Of a stretch of 64,000 nucleotides of DNA, positions 31,136 to 39,796 are shown piece after piece. The notes below the pieces were generated by a model that saw nothing but the letters and a program-made list of their open reading frames with translations, ran no database searches and had not been told where the DNA came from. This stretch comes from Chryseolinea serpens (GTDB lineage: Bacteria > Bacteroidota > Bacteroidia > Cytophagales > Cyclobacteriaceae). Within the stretch, counting starts at the first letter, position 1. Every line of letters starts with the position of its first letter. The DNA is taken from the NCBI RefSeq assembly GCF_900129725.1, contig NZ_FQWQ01000004.1:496001-560000 (forward strand). The letters run 5' to 3'. A program made the position numbers and the translations under genes.

Positions 31136-31782
31136 TTCGGTTTGTTTATGGTGGTCACGTCTTGCAGGCGTGTCATAAAATCCTGGTAATGCATGACGGT
31201 AGGGTCTTTTTTGGCCCCTTCGGTCATGAGCATATTGGCCTCCCCAAAGCGGAATTGGGCCACGAGGGCATCCGCCTGTGCTTTTAACTTCTTTGCATAG
31301 GCAGAAGGTTCCGGGGGCTTGTTTTTGGGGTTCTTTTTCTCGTCTTCCTTCTTCTTTTCGTCCAGTTTGCGCTTCAGCATCTCGTAGTTGTAGCGGGCGT
31401 CGATGTTGGCGGCGTCGGCTTTCACGGCGGCCTTGAAATCGGCCAGCGCGACTTCAAATTTGCCCTGGCGGTGGTGTAGGATCCCCAGTTGTTGGTTGGC
31501 CTTGGAGCGCACCGTCACGTTCATGCTGCCTATCAGCGATTGGTAGGTGGACAAGGCATTGGTGGTGTCGTTGATTTGGAAATAGGTGTGGCCCAGGTTC
31601 AACAACACTTCGTCTTCGCGCACGCCCAGGGAATCGGCCAGGTACCTGTATTTTTCCAGGGCCTTTTTATAATCGCCCGACGTGTAGGCCTCGCGCGCTT
31701 CCGACTTCGCACGATTTTCGCGTGCGATCTTTCCCGGATCGATGAGCCATGCAGCAAGAAGGGCAGCCAGCAGGTACTTCAT
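31132..31782 (-). CDS. TPR protein, BatC-like
   Basis: This 216-aa protein has an N-terminal hydrophobic signal/anchor (KYLLAALLAAWLIDP) and three TPR units (for example YKKALEKYRYLADSLG and ATLLNLGHTY-like helices), then a charged K/E linker. Its gene overlaps its two neighbours by 4 bp each. In the Bat (Bacteroides aerotolerance) operons a VWA protein is followed by TPR proteins of this kind, thought to form a membrane-associated complex in envelope stress tolerance. The gene name is by context only. Confidence 0.8.
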   Translation of the reverse strand: MKYLLAALLAAWLIDPGKIARENRAKSEAREAYTSGDYKKALEKYRYLADSLGVREDEVLLNLGHTYFQINDTTNALSTYQSLIGSMNVTVRSKANQQLGILHHRQGKFEVALADFKAAVKADAANIDARYNYEMLKRKLDEKKKEDEKKNPKNKPPEPSAYAKKLKAQADALVAQFRFGEANMLMTEGAKKDPTVMHYQDFMTRLQDVTTINKPK

Positions 31783-32750
31783 ATTTTCACGGTCGGTACG
31801 TTAATGAGAACATCCAGTAAAAAGAGCAAGGCCGCAAACGCCAGGAAGTAAAAATACTTGTTGGCCGTCACGTCAATAAAGCGCGCATCGCGGAGTTCGC
31901 CTTCGATCTTGCCGATGGTGTTGATGAGGCGGGTGACGTCGTTCTTCGAGTCGTTGATCTCGAAATATTGTCCCCCGGTCTTATCGGCCAGGTTCACCAG
32001 TTCTTTTGGGTTTAGTTTGGTCACGACGATCAGGCCGTTGCGGTTTGTTTTTAACGTGTTGCCGGCATAAATATTCCCACCTTTTTCCGTGCCCACACCG
32101 AGCGTGAAAAGCTTGATGTCGCGCTTTTCAATTTCGTTCACCACGTCATCGGTGTCTTCTCCAAAATCCTCGCCGTCGCTGATGAGGATGATCACCTTGG
32201 ACTTCGCCTGTTCATTGGGTGCGGTGTCGTTCTCTTCCAGCTTTTTCAGGGCCAGCCGAAGGGGCGGGCCGAAGTCGGTGCCCGAGCCGGGGACGAGCCC
32301 GCTGTTCATGGTCTCGATAAAAAGGTTGAGCGCGTTCTGATCGTAGGTGAGGGGACACTGCATAAAAGCCTCCGAAGAAAAAATAATGACCCCGATGCGG
32401 TCCGAGTTGAAGGCGGCCACGAGTTTCTTCATCTCATACTTCACTTTCTCCAACCGCGTGGGCTGGATGTCGAACGCGTCCATGGACTTCGACAGGTCCA
32501 CGCAGATCATGATGTCCTTGCCGACCGACTTCACTTCTTTCTTTGATCCGCCAAATGAAGGTCCCAGCAAAGCCACGATGAACAGGGCGAAGTAAAGCGT
32601 CCTGAAAAACAGTTTGATGAATACATGGCTGTAGGAGCTCTTCAACCGGGTGGCGATGCGGATGATGCGGATAAAATACAGAATGTACAACACGGCAAAC
32701 GCCGTGATGAAGATCAATTCCGTAACTCCAAATTCACGATACCAAAGCAC
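31779..32750 (-). CDS. VWA-domain membrane protein, BatA/BatB-like
   Basis: This 323-aa protein has two N-terminal membrane helices, a von Willebrand A domain from about residue 85 with the MIDAS set DLSKSMDAFD, GSGTDFGPPL and ISDGEDFGED, and a C-terminal membrane helix (YFYFLAFAALLFLLDVLI). This is the Bat-type topology, with the metal-dependent adhesion site facing the periplasm or cytoplasm near the membrane. A GTG at 32750 is the start. No MoxR ATPase, DUF58 gene or second VWA gene is present here, so the cluster is reduced to three genes or split. Confidence 0.88.
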   Translation of the reverse strand: MLWYREFGVTELIFITAFAVLYILYFIRIIRIATRLKSSYSHVFIKLFFRTLYFALFIVALLGPSFGGSKKEVKSVGKDIMICVDLSKSMDAFDIQPTRLEKVKYEMKKLVAAFNSDRIGVIIFSSEAFMQCPLTYDQNALNLFIETMNSGLVPGSGTDFGPPLRLALKKLEENDTAPNEQAKSKVIILISDGEDFGEDTDDVVNEIEKRDIKLFTLGVGTEKGGNIYAGNTLKTNRNGLIVVTKLNPKELVNLADKTGGQYFEINDSKNDVTRLINTIGKIEGELRDARFIDVTANKYFYFLAFAALLFLLDVLINVPTVKI

Positions 32751-32850
32751 TATTCCGTCAGTTTATAAATGGCAATTAACACTTCACAAAGGGTTTCTGC
32801 AATACCTATTCTGTACAAACCGGCGGTTGCTCATATTGTTGGCCCGGTCA

Positions 32851-33360
32851 CTAAAAAGTGAGGCGCATCACGTAGTCGTTCATCCAATAGGGGCCAATGG
32901 GAACGTCTTCTTCCTGGATCACCGTAAAGCCCATCTTTTCATAAAACTCCCGGGCTTTGTTGTGGCGGTTCACGTTCAGGTCCAGGGTGTGGATCCCCTG
33001 CATCTTGAGTCTTCTTTTGACCTCCGCGACCAATTGGGCGCCATAGCCCTTTCCATGGTTGTCGGGCAGCACATAGATCTTGTGGAGTTTGTAGACGTTG
33101 CGCTCGTCGGGGCGGGGGCCATAGGAGGCAAACCCCTGCACGCCAGCCTCATCCTTAATCAAGATGAAATGCTGCGAACCCCCCTGGATCACATTCAGCA
33201 GGGTCTCGGTGGAATAGATGGCATCGAGCATGTAGCGGATCTGCACATCCGTGAGGATGGGGGAGTAAGTAGGCCACCATGTCTTTTCGGCAATGTCCTG
33301 AATAGTGACAATGTCGGCGGCGGAGGCATTGATGATTTCGGAGTTGATGATTTCGGACAC
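32851..33360 (-). CDS. GNAT family N-acetyltransferase
   Basis: This 169-aa protein has the GNAT acetyl-CoA loop in VLPDNHGKGYGAQLVAEVKRR (about 97-117), a preceding KLHKIYV strand and the C-terminal NKAREFYEKMGF signature. The substrate is unknown. It follows the menE gene on the same strand after about 45 bases and may be part of the men transcript, but no functional link is known. Confidence 0.9.
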   Translation of the reverse strand: MSEIINSEIINASAADIVTIQDIAEKTWWPTYSPILTDVQIRYMLDAIYSTETLLNVIQGGSQHFILIKDEAGVQGFASYGPRPDERNVYKLHKIYVLPDNHGKGYGAQLVAEVKRRLKMQGIHTLDLNVNRHNKAREFYEKMGFTVIQEEDVPIGPYWMNDYVMRLTF

Positions 33361-33405
33361 GGTTTTGGTTGGTTTGGGTTGATTGCTAAGATAGCACCGC
33401 GATCG

Positions 33406-34497
33406 TTACAATCCGGCGATCCCTTTCAGGGTTTCTTTTCGATTGATCTTATCGCTCCCGGTATATTGAAAACGCGGCACCACAAAGATCTCTTTCGGCG
33501 TTTTATAGCCTGGCAGTTGCCCCCGCAAACGGGCCATGAGCGTCTCGCGTAATGGCGCCGGCACATGGCCTTCCACGATCAGGATGACCCGGCTCCCCAA
33601 TTTACTATCCGGAAGGCTGCCAACGAAGAAGCGATTGTTAATTTTTTGGGCCCGGAACACCTTCCCGATCTCCGTCTCGAGGTCCTCCGGCATCACTTTC
33701 ATGCCCCCCGTGTTGATGATGTTGTCCCAGCGGCCGAGCCAGGTAAAGGTATGCGCATCCTTGATCTGCACCACGTCGTTGGTCACGATCTTGCCGTCGA
33801 AATGGGGCGCCCCGATGACCAGGCATTCCCGCTCGTCCTGCGAGATGACAATGCCGGGCAGGGTCTTGTAATCGTCGGTGGCGTCGGGGCCGTTCAATTT
33901 TTTGAGGGCAATGTGCGACACGGTTTCCGTCATGCCATAGGTGGCATAGCACCGGCAACGAAACGGCTGGAGCATGGCCAGGCTTTCGTCGTCCAGGGCT
34001 GCGCCGCCGATGAGGAGCGAGCCTAATTGTTGGAGTTTTTCTGGATGGGATGAACGTAAAATATCGTGGACCTGGTAGGGGACCATGGCCGTGAAGTCGA
34101 TCGTTTCAGGACCAAGCTGTTCAAGCGGGTTTGCCGACGGGGTGATGGCAATCATTTTCATGCCAGTAACCAAACAACGCACCACCATCATTTTGCCTGC
34201 TATAAAGTCAGGACTCAAACAGAGCAGCGCCGTGTCGCCAGTCTTTAAGCCCAGCGCTTCGGCCGTGAGGCGCGCGCTGGTAGTCATTTGTGCGCGGGTC
34301 ACGGAAATGTTTTTTGGCATTCCGGTAGAACCGCTGGTGTGTTGTGAAAATTGTTCCGCTCCAGAATGCCATTCACGGATAAATGAGAACAACGATTCTT
34401 CAAAGGCGTCGCGGAATGCCGCGTGCTGCTGCAACACATCGTTCAGGCTCACCACCCTCGCATTCACCAGTAATGTATCGAAGGGGTAGGGGCTCAT
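33406..34497 (-). CDS. menE: o-Succinylbenzoate-CoA ligase-like AMP-forming enzyme
   Basis: This 363-aa adenylate-forming enzyme has the P-loop-like HTSGSTGMPK (53-62), a CYATYGMTE motif and a GRWDNIINTGGMKV hinge, ending with an SDKINRKE lysine region. The length is short for the ANL family because the N-terminal subdomain is reduced, as in Bacteroidota MenE. MenE activates o-succinylbenzoate for menaquinone synthesis. Context with menB, menD, menF and menI supports the assignment. Confidence 0.88.
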   Translation of the reverse strand: MSPYPFDTLLVNARVVSLNDVLQQHAAFRDAFEESLFSFIREWHSGAEQFSQHTSGSTGMPKNISVTRAQMTTSARLTAEALGLKTGDTALLCLSPDFIAGKMMVVRCLVTGMKMIAITPSANPLEQLGPETIDFTAMVPYQVHDILRSSHPEKLQQLGSLLIGGAALDDESLAMLQPFRCRCYATYGMTETVSHIALKKLNGPDATDDYKTLPGIVISQDERECLVIGAPHFDGKIVTNDVVQIKDAHTFTWLGRWDNIINTGGMKVMPEDLETEIGKVFRAQKINNRFFVGSLPDSKLGSRVILIVEGHVPAPLRETLMARLRGQLPGYKTPKEIFVVPRFQYTGSDKINRKETLKGIAGL

Positions 34498-34517
34498 GAT
34501 GACTTCCGCTTAGGTGC

Positions 34518-34886
34518 TTATAGCGTTTCCAGGTCTTTCTTGAACCGGTCGATGATGGTCGCCTCCTTGGGACTAAAGCCGCTACAGGCCTTGGCCACTT
34601 TGTGCATCACGCGGATGGCGGTTTCTTTCATCTCCGGAGTGAAATGATCTTTGTGTTTTCTCAGATCATGGAGCGCGTCTTTGTAAGCTTTCTCGATCGA
34701 AGGCTGGATCACCTCATCCAGCAACTCGAAGCGCCTTTGGGCTGCCCACGATTCAAAGTCAAGCTCTTCTTCGGCGATCTTGGTAAACGCAAAACGTTCT
34801 TCTGCGCTCAACCCTTTGTCGGCCATGGCGATGACATACGCCAGCTCGGCGATGGATCTGTAGATTTCTCTTTTCTCGATGTCCAT
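34518..34886 (-). CDS. TerB-like protein within the men cluster
   Basis: This 122-aa, all-helical acidic protein has the TerB family pattern: IAELAYVIAMADKGLSAEER near the N-terminus (with the paired acidic residues of the TerB fold) and a second repeat-like half, VMHKVAKACSGFSPKEATII. TerB proteins were named from tellurite resistance, but small stand-alone copies have no settled role. The gene lies between menB and menE on the same strand with small gaps, an unusual position. Confidence 0.75.
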   Translation of the reverse strand: MDIEKREIYRSIAELAYVIAMADKGLSAEERFAFTKIAEEELDFESWAAQRRFELLDEVIQPSIEKAYKDALHDLRKHKDHFTPEMKETAIRVMHKVAKACSGFSPKEATIIDRFKKDLETL

Positions 34887-34921
34887 ATAGAAAAATAATA
34901 CCGCGACGTGTCGGATTTTGT

Positions 34922-35746
34922 TTACGGGAACTTAGGGTATTTCGACCAATCCGGATCGCGTTTTTCCAGGAAGGCGTTCTTGCCTTCTTTGGCTTCGTCG
35001 CTGAGGTAATACAGCAAGGTGGCGTTGCCGGCCAGTTCCTGTATCCCGGCCTGTCCATCCAGTTCGGCATTGAATGAGCTCTTCAGCATGCGGATGGCCA
35101 ACGGGCTCTTGGCGATGATCTTGCGGGCCCATTCCACATAGGTTTCTTCCAGTTTCTCCAGGGGCACGACCTTGTTCACCAGACCCATGTCGATGGCTTC
35201 CTGGGCGTCGTATTGATCGCACAAAAACCAGATCTCCCGGGCCTTCTTTTGTCCCACGATGCGGGCCAGGTAGGATGCGCCAAAGCCTCCGTCGAAGCTG
35301 CCCACTTTGGGGCCGGTTTGGCCGAAGCGCGCATTCTCGGCGGCGATGGTCAGGTCACACACGACGTGCAACACGTGCCCCCCACCAATGGCCCATCCGG
35401 CCACAGCAGCGATCACGGGCTTGGGGATGGAGCGGATCATTTTTTGCAGGTCGAGCACATTGAGGCGGGGTGTGGTGTCTTCGCCTACGTAGCCGCCATG
35501 GCCGCGCACGCTCTGATCGCCCCCGCTGCAAAAGGCTTTGCCGCCTTCGCCGGTGAGAATGATCACGCGCACGTCGTTGTCTTCGCGACAGAGGTGCATG
35601 GCGTCGATCATTTCTTGTACCGTCAGCGGTGTGAAGGCATTGTGAACCTGCGGGCGGTTGATGCTGATGCGGGCGATGCCGTCGTATTTGTGGAACAGGA
35701 TATCCTTGTATTCCTTAACGGGCTTCCAGGGAAATTTATAGCTCAT
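34922..35746 (-). CDS. menB: 1,4-Dihydroxy-2-naphthoyl-CoA synthase
   Basis: The 274-aa crotonase-fold enzyme has [13 protein letters not shown], the [15 protein letters not shown] segment characteristic of Men[21 protein letters not shown] (oxyanion glycine loop) and [14 protein letters not shown]. MenB closes o-succinylbenzoyl-CoA to DHNA-CoA. Its start overlaps the end of menD by 11 bases, which suggests coupled translation. Confidence 0.96.
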   Translation of the reverse strand: MSYKFPWKPVKEYKDILFHKYDGIARISINRPQVHNAFTPLTVQEMIDAMHLCREDNDVRVIILTGEGGKAFCSGGDQSVRGHGGYVGEDTTPRLNVLDLQKMIRSIPKPVIAAVAGWAIGGGHVLHVVCDLTIAAENARFGQTGPKVGSFDGGFGASYLARIVGQKKAREIWFLCDQYDAQEAIDMGLVNKVVPLEKLEETYVEWARKIIAKSPLAIRMLKSSFNAELDGQAGIQELAGNATLLYYLSDEAKEGKNAFLEKRDPDWSKYPKFP

Positions 35747-37472
35747 AGCTCTTGTGTATTTTCTGTTTCAAATGGTCGAAGATGGCCTTGTTCAAAACGC
35801 CGTCACTTTCCAGTTCCAGCACTTTGGTTTTGCCATCGGGTTCAAAGAAATCCTTCAGCAGGTTTTTGACCTTGCGCTTGTTGTCCAACTTCAGATGCTC
35901 GAACCCAAACTCTTCGCAGAGTTTGCGGGCATTGAGTTTTTGTTGCGTGATAAAATATTCGTCCGACTCCGGCATCGTACCCGGTCCGTCGATCATCTTG
36001 AAGATCACGCCGCCGTGGTTGTTCAACAGCACGACGCGCAAGTTAGGTAATGGATAATTATGCCAGAAGGCATTGCGGTCATAAAAGAATGCCAGGTCAC
36101 CCGTGATGAGCACATTGGGCCGCGCGCTCACCAGGGCATGGCCCACGGCCGTGCTGGTGCATCCGTCGATGCCGCTCGTGCCACGGTTCGCAAACACATG
36201 GATGTCTTTTTGTGCGGCCGTCAAGCCAATGAAATTGGCATAACGCACGCTCATGCTGTTGGCCAGGTGCAGGTTAGCGTCGGGCGGGAGTTGGTGGATG
36301 ACCTCGCGGACTACTTCCAGTTCGGCCAGTTCTTGCTGCGGAAAGAATTCGTCCAGCGTCCGGACGGCGCGTCGCTCTTCCACTTCCCAGAACTTGTTGA
36401 AGTTCTCTTGCTTCTGTTGTTTGAAAGAATCAGTCGACTGCAGCGTGCTGAGGAAATTGAAGAAGGAGGGGGGTGTGGTATGAAATACTTGCGTAATGCT
36501 CTTGAACGAATCGGCCACGATCCCCGCCGGCTGGATGTGCCAGTGCGCTTTTGGTGCAAAGTCGCGAAGAAAGAGTTTCAGGTTCTTCGAGATCACCGAT
36601 TGCCCGAAGGTGATCAGCAAATCGGGCTGCAACGTTTTCTTCACCGCGGCCGAGGCCTGTCCAAGAAACACATCGGCATGCCGCACCACCTTTTCGATCG
36701 CGTGAACATTGGAGATGATATCGCCCACGATGGGGATGTTATGCGTGTGAAAGAAATTCGCCAGTGAACTCACGCCATTGGTATCGTCGTGTTGTTGCCC
36801 GGCCACGATCAATACGTTATTGAAGGTGGGCCATGCGGCTGATAAAGTTCTTTTTTGTTCTTCCGTCAAGCCAAAGGCAGGTGCGAAATCCTCGATCACC
36901 CGCACGTTCTCGCTAAACCCTATGACTTCATCTTTTTGAGGATACAGGGGCTCGCGAAACGGCGCGTTGATGTGCACCGGACCTTGTGGCTCCTGCAAAG
37001 AAAGATTGATGGCTTCGTTCACGATCCGGTTGATGGCCCACTGGCTATCGGCGTGCTCGTATTCCTGGGGAAGCTGAAAGGTTTTCTTCACATGCTGCCC
37101 ATAAATACCAGGTTGATGAATGGTCTGCCCATCTTGTTGCGCGATCCATTCTGCGGGACGATCGGCTGTAAAGATCAGGAGTGGGGTTTCGCTGAAATAA
37201 GCTTCCGCGACAGCGGGAGCAAAATTGTAAGCCGCCGTTCCCGACGTGCAAACCAACACGGTAGGAAGTTTGGTATGCTGTGCAATGCCCAACGCAATAA
37301 AGCCTGCACTGCGTTCATCGCTGATCGTCCGCGTCTGAATTTTCTTATGCCGTGCAAACGACAGGGTGAGTGGTGCACAGCGGGAACCCGGGCACAGGAT
37401 CGCCTGCGTCAAACGCTTTTTCGCGCAAAGCTCGGCAATGTCGTAGAGGGGCTGCTGGCGGGGCTGGGTCAT
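35736..37472 (-). CDS. menD: 2-Succinyl-5-enolpyruvyl-6-hydroxy-3-cyclohexene-1-carboxylate synthase
   Basis: Starting at the ATG at 37472 ([15 protein letters not shown]), the product is 578 aa, the usual MenD length; the frame extends upstream only antisense to nothing conserved. It has [27 protein letters not shown] and [15 protein letters not shown] at the N-terminal ThDP domain and [14 protein letters not shown] with [10 protein letters not shown] in the C-terminal ThDP-binding domain. MenD adds 2-oxoglutarate to isochorismate. The start overlaps the menF stop in ATGA. Confidence 0.96.
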   Translation of the reverse strand: MTQPRQQPLYDIAELCAKKRLTQAILCPGSRCAPLTLSFARHKKIQTRTISDERSAGFIALGIAQHTKLPTVLVCTSGTAAYNFAPAVAEAYFSETPLLIFTADRPAEWIAQQDGQTIHQPGIYGQHVKKTFQLPQEYEHADSQWAINRIVNEAINLSLQEPQGPVHINAPFREPLYPQKDEVIGFSENVRVIEDFAPAFGLTEEQKRTLSAAWPTFNNVLIVAGQQHDDTNGVSSLANFFHTHNIPIVGDIISNVHAIEKVVRHADVFLGQASAAVKKTLQPDLLITFGQSVISKNLKLFLRDFAPKAHWHIQPAGIVADSFKSITQVFHTTPPSFFNFLSTLQSTDSFKQQKQENFNKFWEVEERRAVRTLDEFFPQQELAELEVVREVIHQLPPDANLHLANSMSVRYANFIGLTAAQKDIHVFANRGTSGIDGCTSTAVGHALVSARPNVLITGDLAFFYDRNAFWHNYPLPNLRVVLLNNHGGVIFKMIDGPGTMPESDEYFITQQKLNARKLCEEFGFEHLKLDNKRKVKNLLKDFFEPDGKTKVLELESDGVLNKAIFDHLKQKIHKSYEL

Positions 37473-38677
37473 GCGTTCTTCGTGGGGCTGATAACGTTTA
37501 AGAGCGTGTTCATTTTTATTTCTGTTTCTTCCCATTCCTGCTCCGGCACAGAATCGATGGTGACCCCGGCACCGGCATACAGGATGGCTTTTGTTTCCAT
37601 CAGTTGCGCGCAACGGAGGTTGACAAAAATATGAATGTTGTTCTTAAAATTTACCGGTCCCAGGAAGCCGGCATAAAATTGCCGGTCATAGCCCTCATAT
37701 TTCCGAAGAAAATCCACCGCCGGATTCAACGGCATGCCGCAAACAGCCGACGTGGGGTGGAGCAACTGCAGCATGATAGTGCCCAATTGCAGAAAATCCG
37801 TAGCCTGCATGTCGACCGTGAACTCTGACTTGAGGTGGAGTACATTGCCGGCCACCACCGTCTTCGGTCCGTGCTCGTCATATTCGCGCAAGCGGATGCG
37901 CTTGAAGCAGCTGATGATATAACGCTCAACCAGAGCCTGCTCCTCGATGTCTTTCTGGGTCCAGGCTACCGCCTTCAGGTTCATGCCCTCACGATAGGGC
38001 TGTGTGCCGGCCAGGGCAATGGTTTTGAAGGTGGTCCCATCCTCCACGTTCACTAGCAATTCGGGTGTTGCTCCCAACCAGCTTCCCGTTTCGGGTGAGC
38101 TCACAAACGAGATGAGCGCGTTCGGGTTGGCGTGGCACAATTTCAGGAACGAGGTCACTACATCAAAATCCAAAGGAAGATCAACGGACTTGCTACGGGA
38201 GGGAACCACTTTTTCGAAAACACCTTGCTCGATCTCGGCAATGCCTTTTGCTACTAGCGCGATGTAGGCATCCTTTTCAGGATTGCCCGCGGTATGTTCC
38301 TGAGCATAGTGTCTTGCTTTTGCTCTTTTGATTCCCCCGAGCTTCGATTGAAGCCAGGTGGCTGAAGCGGTTTCCAGTGTTGTGGTGGGGGGCTTCAGCG
38401 TATCGTCTGTGAAAGAAAATGAAAAATCAGCTTTCAGAAAGATCCGGTCGCCAGCCGTGTCGAAGGGGGCAAAGATAAACCCCGTCGGGAGCTCTTCCAG
38501 GGCGGCGTCGGGCTTGAGGAGCTCGTGTTCGCGCGAGAGGATGAGGTGTTTGGTGTTGTCGTTGGGAAGCCGCCAGACGGCTACGGAAAAATTCTGGTCG
38601 ACGGCATAGTTGATGAGAAAAGAAAGATAGTCAGTTTCAACAATCCTGGGTGATGAAACTGATGTGGTAGTATCCAT
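37469..38677 (-). CDS. menF: Isochorismate synthase
   Basis: From the ATG at 38677 the protein is 402 aa with the chorismate-utilising domain: FEKVVPSRSKSVDL, GSWLGATPELLV, IALAGTQPYREG, KDIEEQALVERYI and LHPTSAVCGMPLNPA. These are the magnesium- and chorismate-binding segments of MenF. It starts menaquinone synthesis from chorismate. It is 4 bp coupled to menD downstream and lies 17 bases after the menI-like gene. Confidence 0.94.
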   Translation of the reverse strand: MDTTTSVSSPRIVETDYLSFLINYAVDQNFSVAVWRLPNDNTKHLILSREHELLKPDAALEELPTGFIFAPFDTAGDRIFLKADFSFSFTDDTLKPPTTTLETASATWLQSKLGGIKRAKARHYAQEHTAGNPEKDAYIALVAKGIAEIEQGVFEKVVPSRSKSVDLPLDFDVVTSFLKLCHANPNALISFVSSPETGSWLGATPELLVNVEDGTTFKTIALAGTQPYREGMNLKAVAWTQKDIEEQALVERYIISCFKRIRLREYDEHGPKTVVAGNVLHLKSEFTVDMQATDFLQLGTIMLQLLHPTSAVCGMPLNPAVDFLRKYEGYDRQFYAGFLGPVNFKNNIHIFVNLRCAQLMETKAILYAGAGVTIDSVPEQEWEETEIKMNTLLNVISPTKNA

Positions 38678-38694
38678 ACGAAGTCCGGTTCGCC

Positions 38695-39123
38695 TCAATT
38701 TTGTCTGTCCAACACCGCCATGGTGATCCGGCTGATGCACACCAGTTCACCGATCTGGTTACTAATACGGATTTCCCAAACCTGAGTTTTTCGCCCGACG
38801 TGAACGGGCTTCACCACCCCGGTCACAAAACCTTCGCGCGCGCTCTTGATGTGGTTGGCATTGATTTCTAACCCCACGCAGTACTGTTTTGTTCCATCCA
38901 CGCACAAAGTTGCGGCCACGCTGCCCATGGTTTCCGCCAGGGCCACGGAGGCACCCCCGTGCAACAAACCCAACGGCTGGTGCGTACGGCGGTCTACGGG
39001 CATGGTGGCCTCCAGGTAGTCTTCGCCAATCACGGTGAAGGAAATGCCCAGTTGCTCGGCCAGGGTGTTGGCCGACCATTTGTTCAAGGCATCGACGGTG
39101 GTGGTAGTTTTGAAAATTCCCAT
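38695..39123 (-). CDS. menI: Hotdog-fold thioesterase, probable DHNA-CoA thioesterase
   Basis: This 142-aa PaaI/4HBT-type protein has LLHGGASVALAETMGSVAA, the hotdog helix with its catalytic acid (Glu after ALA), and the preceding VDRRTHQPLG segment. Position as the first gene of the menF-menD-menB-menE run makes hydrolysis of DHNA-CoA (the MenI/YdiI step) the likely role; the fold alone would permit other acyl-CoA substrates. It is divergent from the histidine phosphatase gene. Confidence 0.8.
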   Translation of the reverse strand: MGIFKTTTTVDALNKWSANTLAEQLGISFTVIGEDYLEATMPVDRRTHQPLGLLHGGASVALAETMGSVAATLCVDGTKQYCVGLEINANHIKSAREGFVTGVVKPVHVGRKTQVWEIRISNQIGELVCISRITMAVLDRQN

Positions 39124-39181
39124 GAACGAAGGGTCCGAAGGTGGACTATTTCTTTATTTTTGCGCCCAAAATAACGCAAAA

Positions 39182-39796
39182 TTGAGCAGCAAAAAAATTT
39201 ACCTCGTCCGCCACGGCCAGACGGATTTCAACCTCCAGAACATCGTCCAGGGCAGCGGGGTAGACAGCAGCTTAAACGACCGCGGCCGCGCCCAGGCGCA
39301 TGCTTTCTTCCAAAAATACAAGGATATCCCCTTCGACAAGGTCTATACGTCTGCCCTGAAACGCACCCGCGAGTCGGTGCAATCCTTCATCGATCTGGGT
39401 TTACCCGTAGAGTCGTTTGCGGGTCTGAACGAGATCAGTTGGGGCACTAAGGAGGGCTTTCCCATCACCCCCGAAGAAGACCAATATTATCACTACATGC
39501 TCAAACAATGGCAACTGGGCGATACCACGCTGCGCATTGAAGGCGGTGAGAGTCCCGACGAAGTGGTCAGGCGCATGAAGCCCGTACTGGATCACATCAT
39601 GCGCCAAACCGACGAAAAGACGGTGCTCATCTGCATGCACGGCCGGGCCATCCGCATCCTGATGTGCATCATCCTGAACTATCCCCTGAAATCGATGGAT
39701 ATGTTTGAGCACGAGAACCTCGGGCTCTACCTATTGCATTACAGTGGTTCGTTCTTTACGGTCGAGTTGTACAACGATACGGCTCACCTGCGTTGA
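39182..39796 (+). CDS. Histidine phosphatase family protein (phosphoglycerate mutase-like)
   Basis: This 204-aa protein begins at a TTG (39182) directly before the conserved KIYLVRHGQTDFNLQ motif, whose His is the phosphate acceptor; upstream extension would overlap the divergent menI gene. SLNDRGRAQA, SALKRTRESVQ, EISWGTKEG and CMHGRAIRI complete the catalytic pocket. Possible roles are alpha-ribazole phosphatase, phosphoserine phosphatase or phosphoglycerate mutase; the sequence does not separate these. Its stop overlaps the convergent TPR gene end. Confidence 0.9.
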   Translation: MSSKKIYLVRHGQTDFNLQNIVQGSGVDSSLNDRGRAQAHAFFQKYKDIPFDKVYTSALKRTRESVQSFIDLGLPVESFAGLNEISWGTKEGFPITPEEDQYYHYMLKQWQLGDTTLRIEGGESPDEVVRRMKPVLDHIMRQTDEKTVLICMHGRAIRILMCIILNYPLKSMDMFEHENLGLYLLHYSGSFFTVELYNDTAHLR

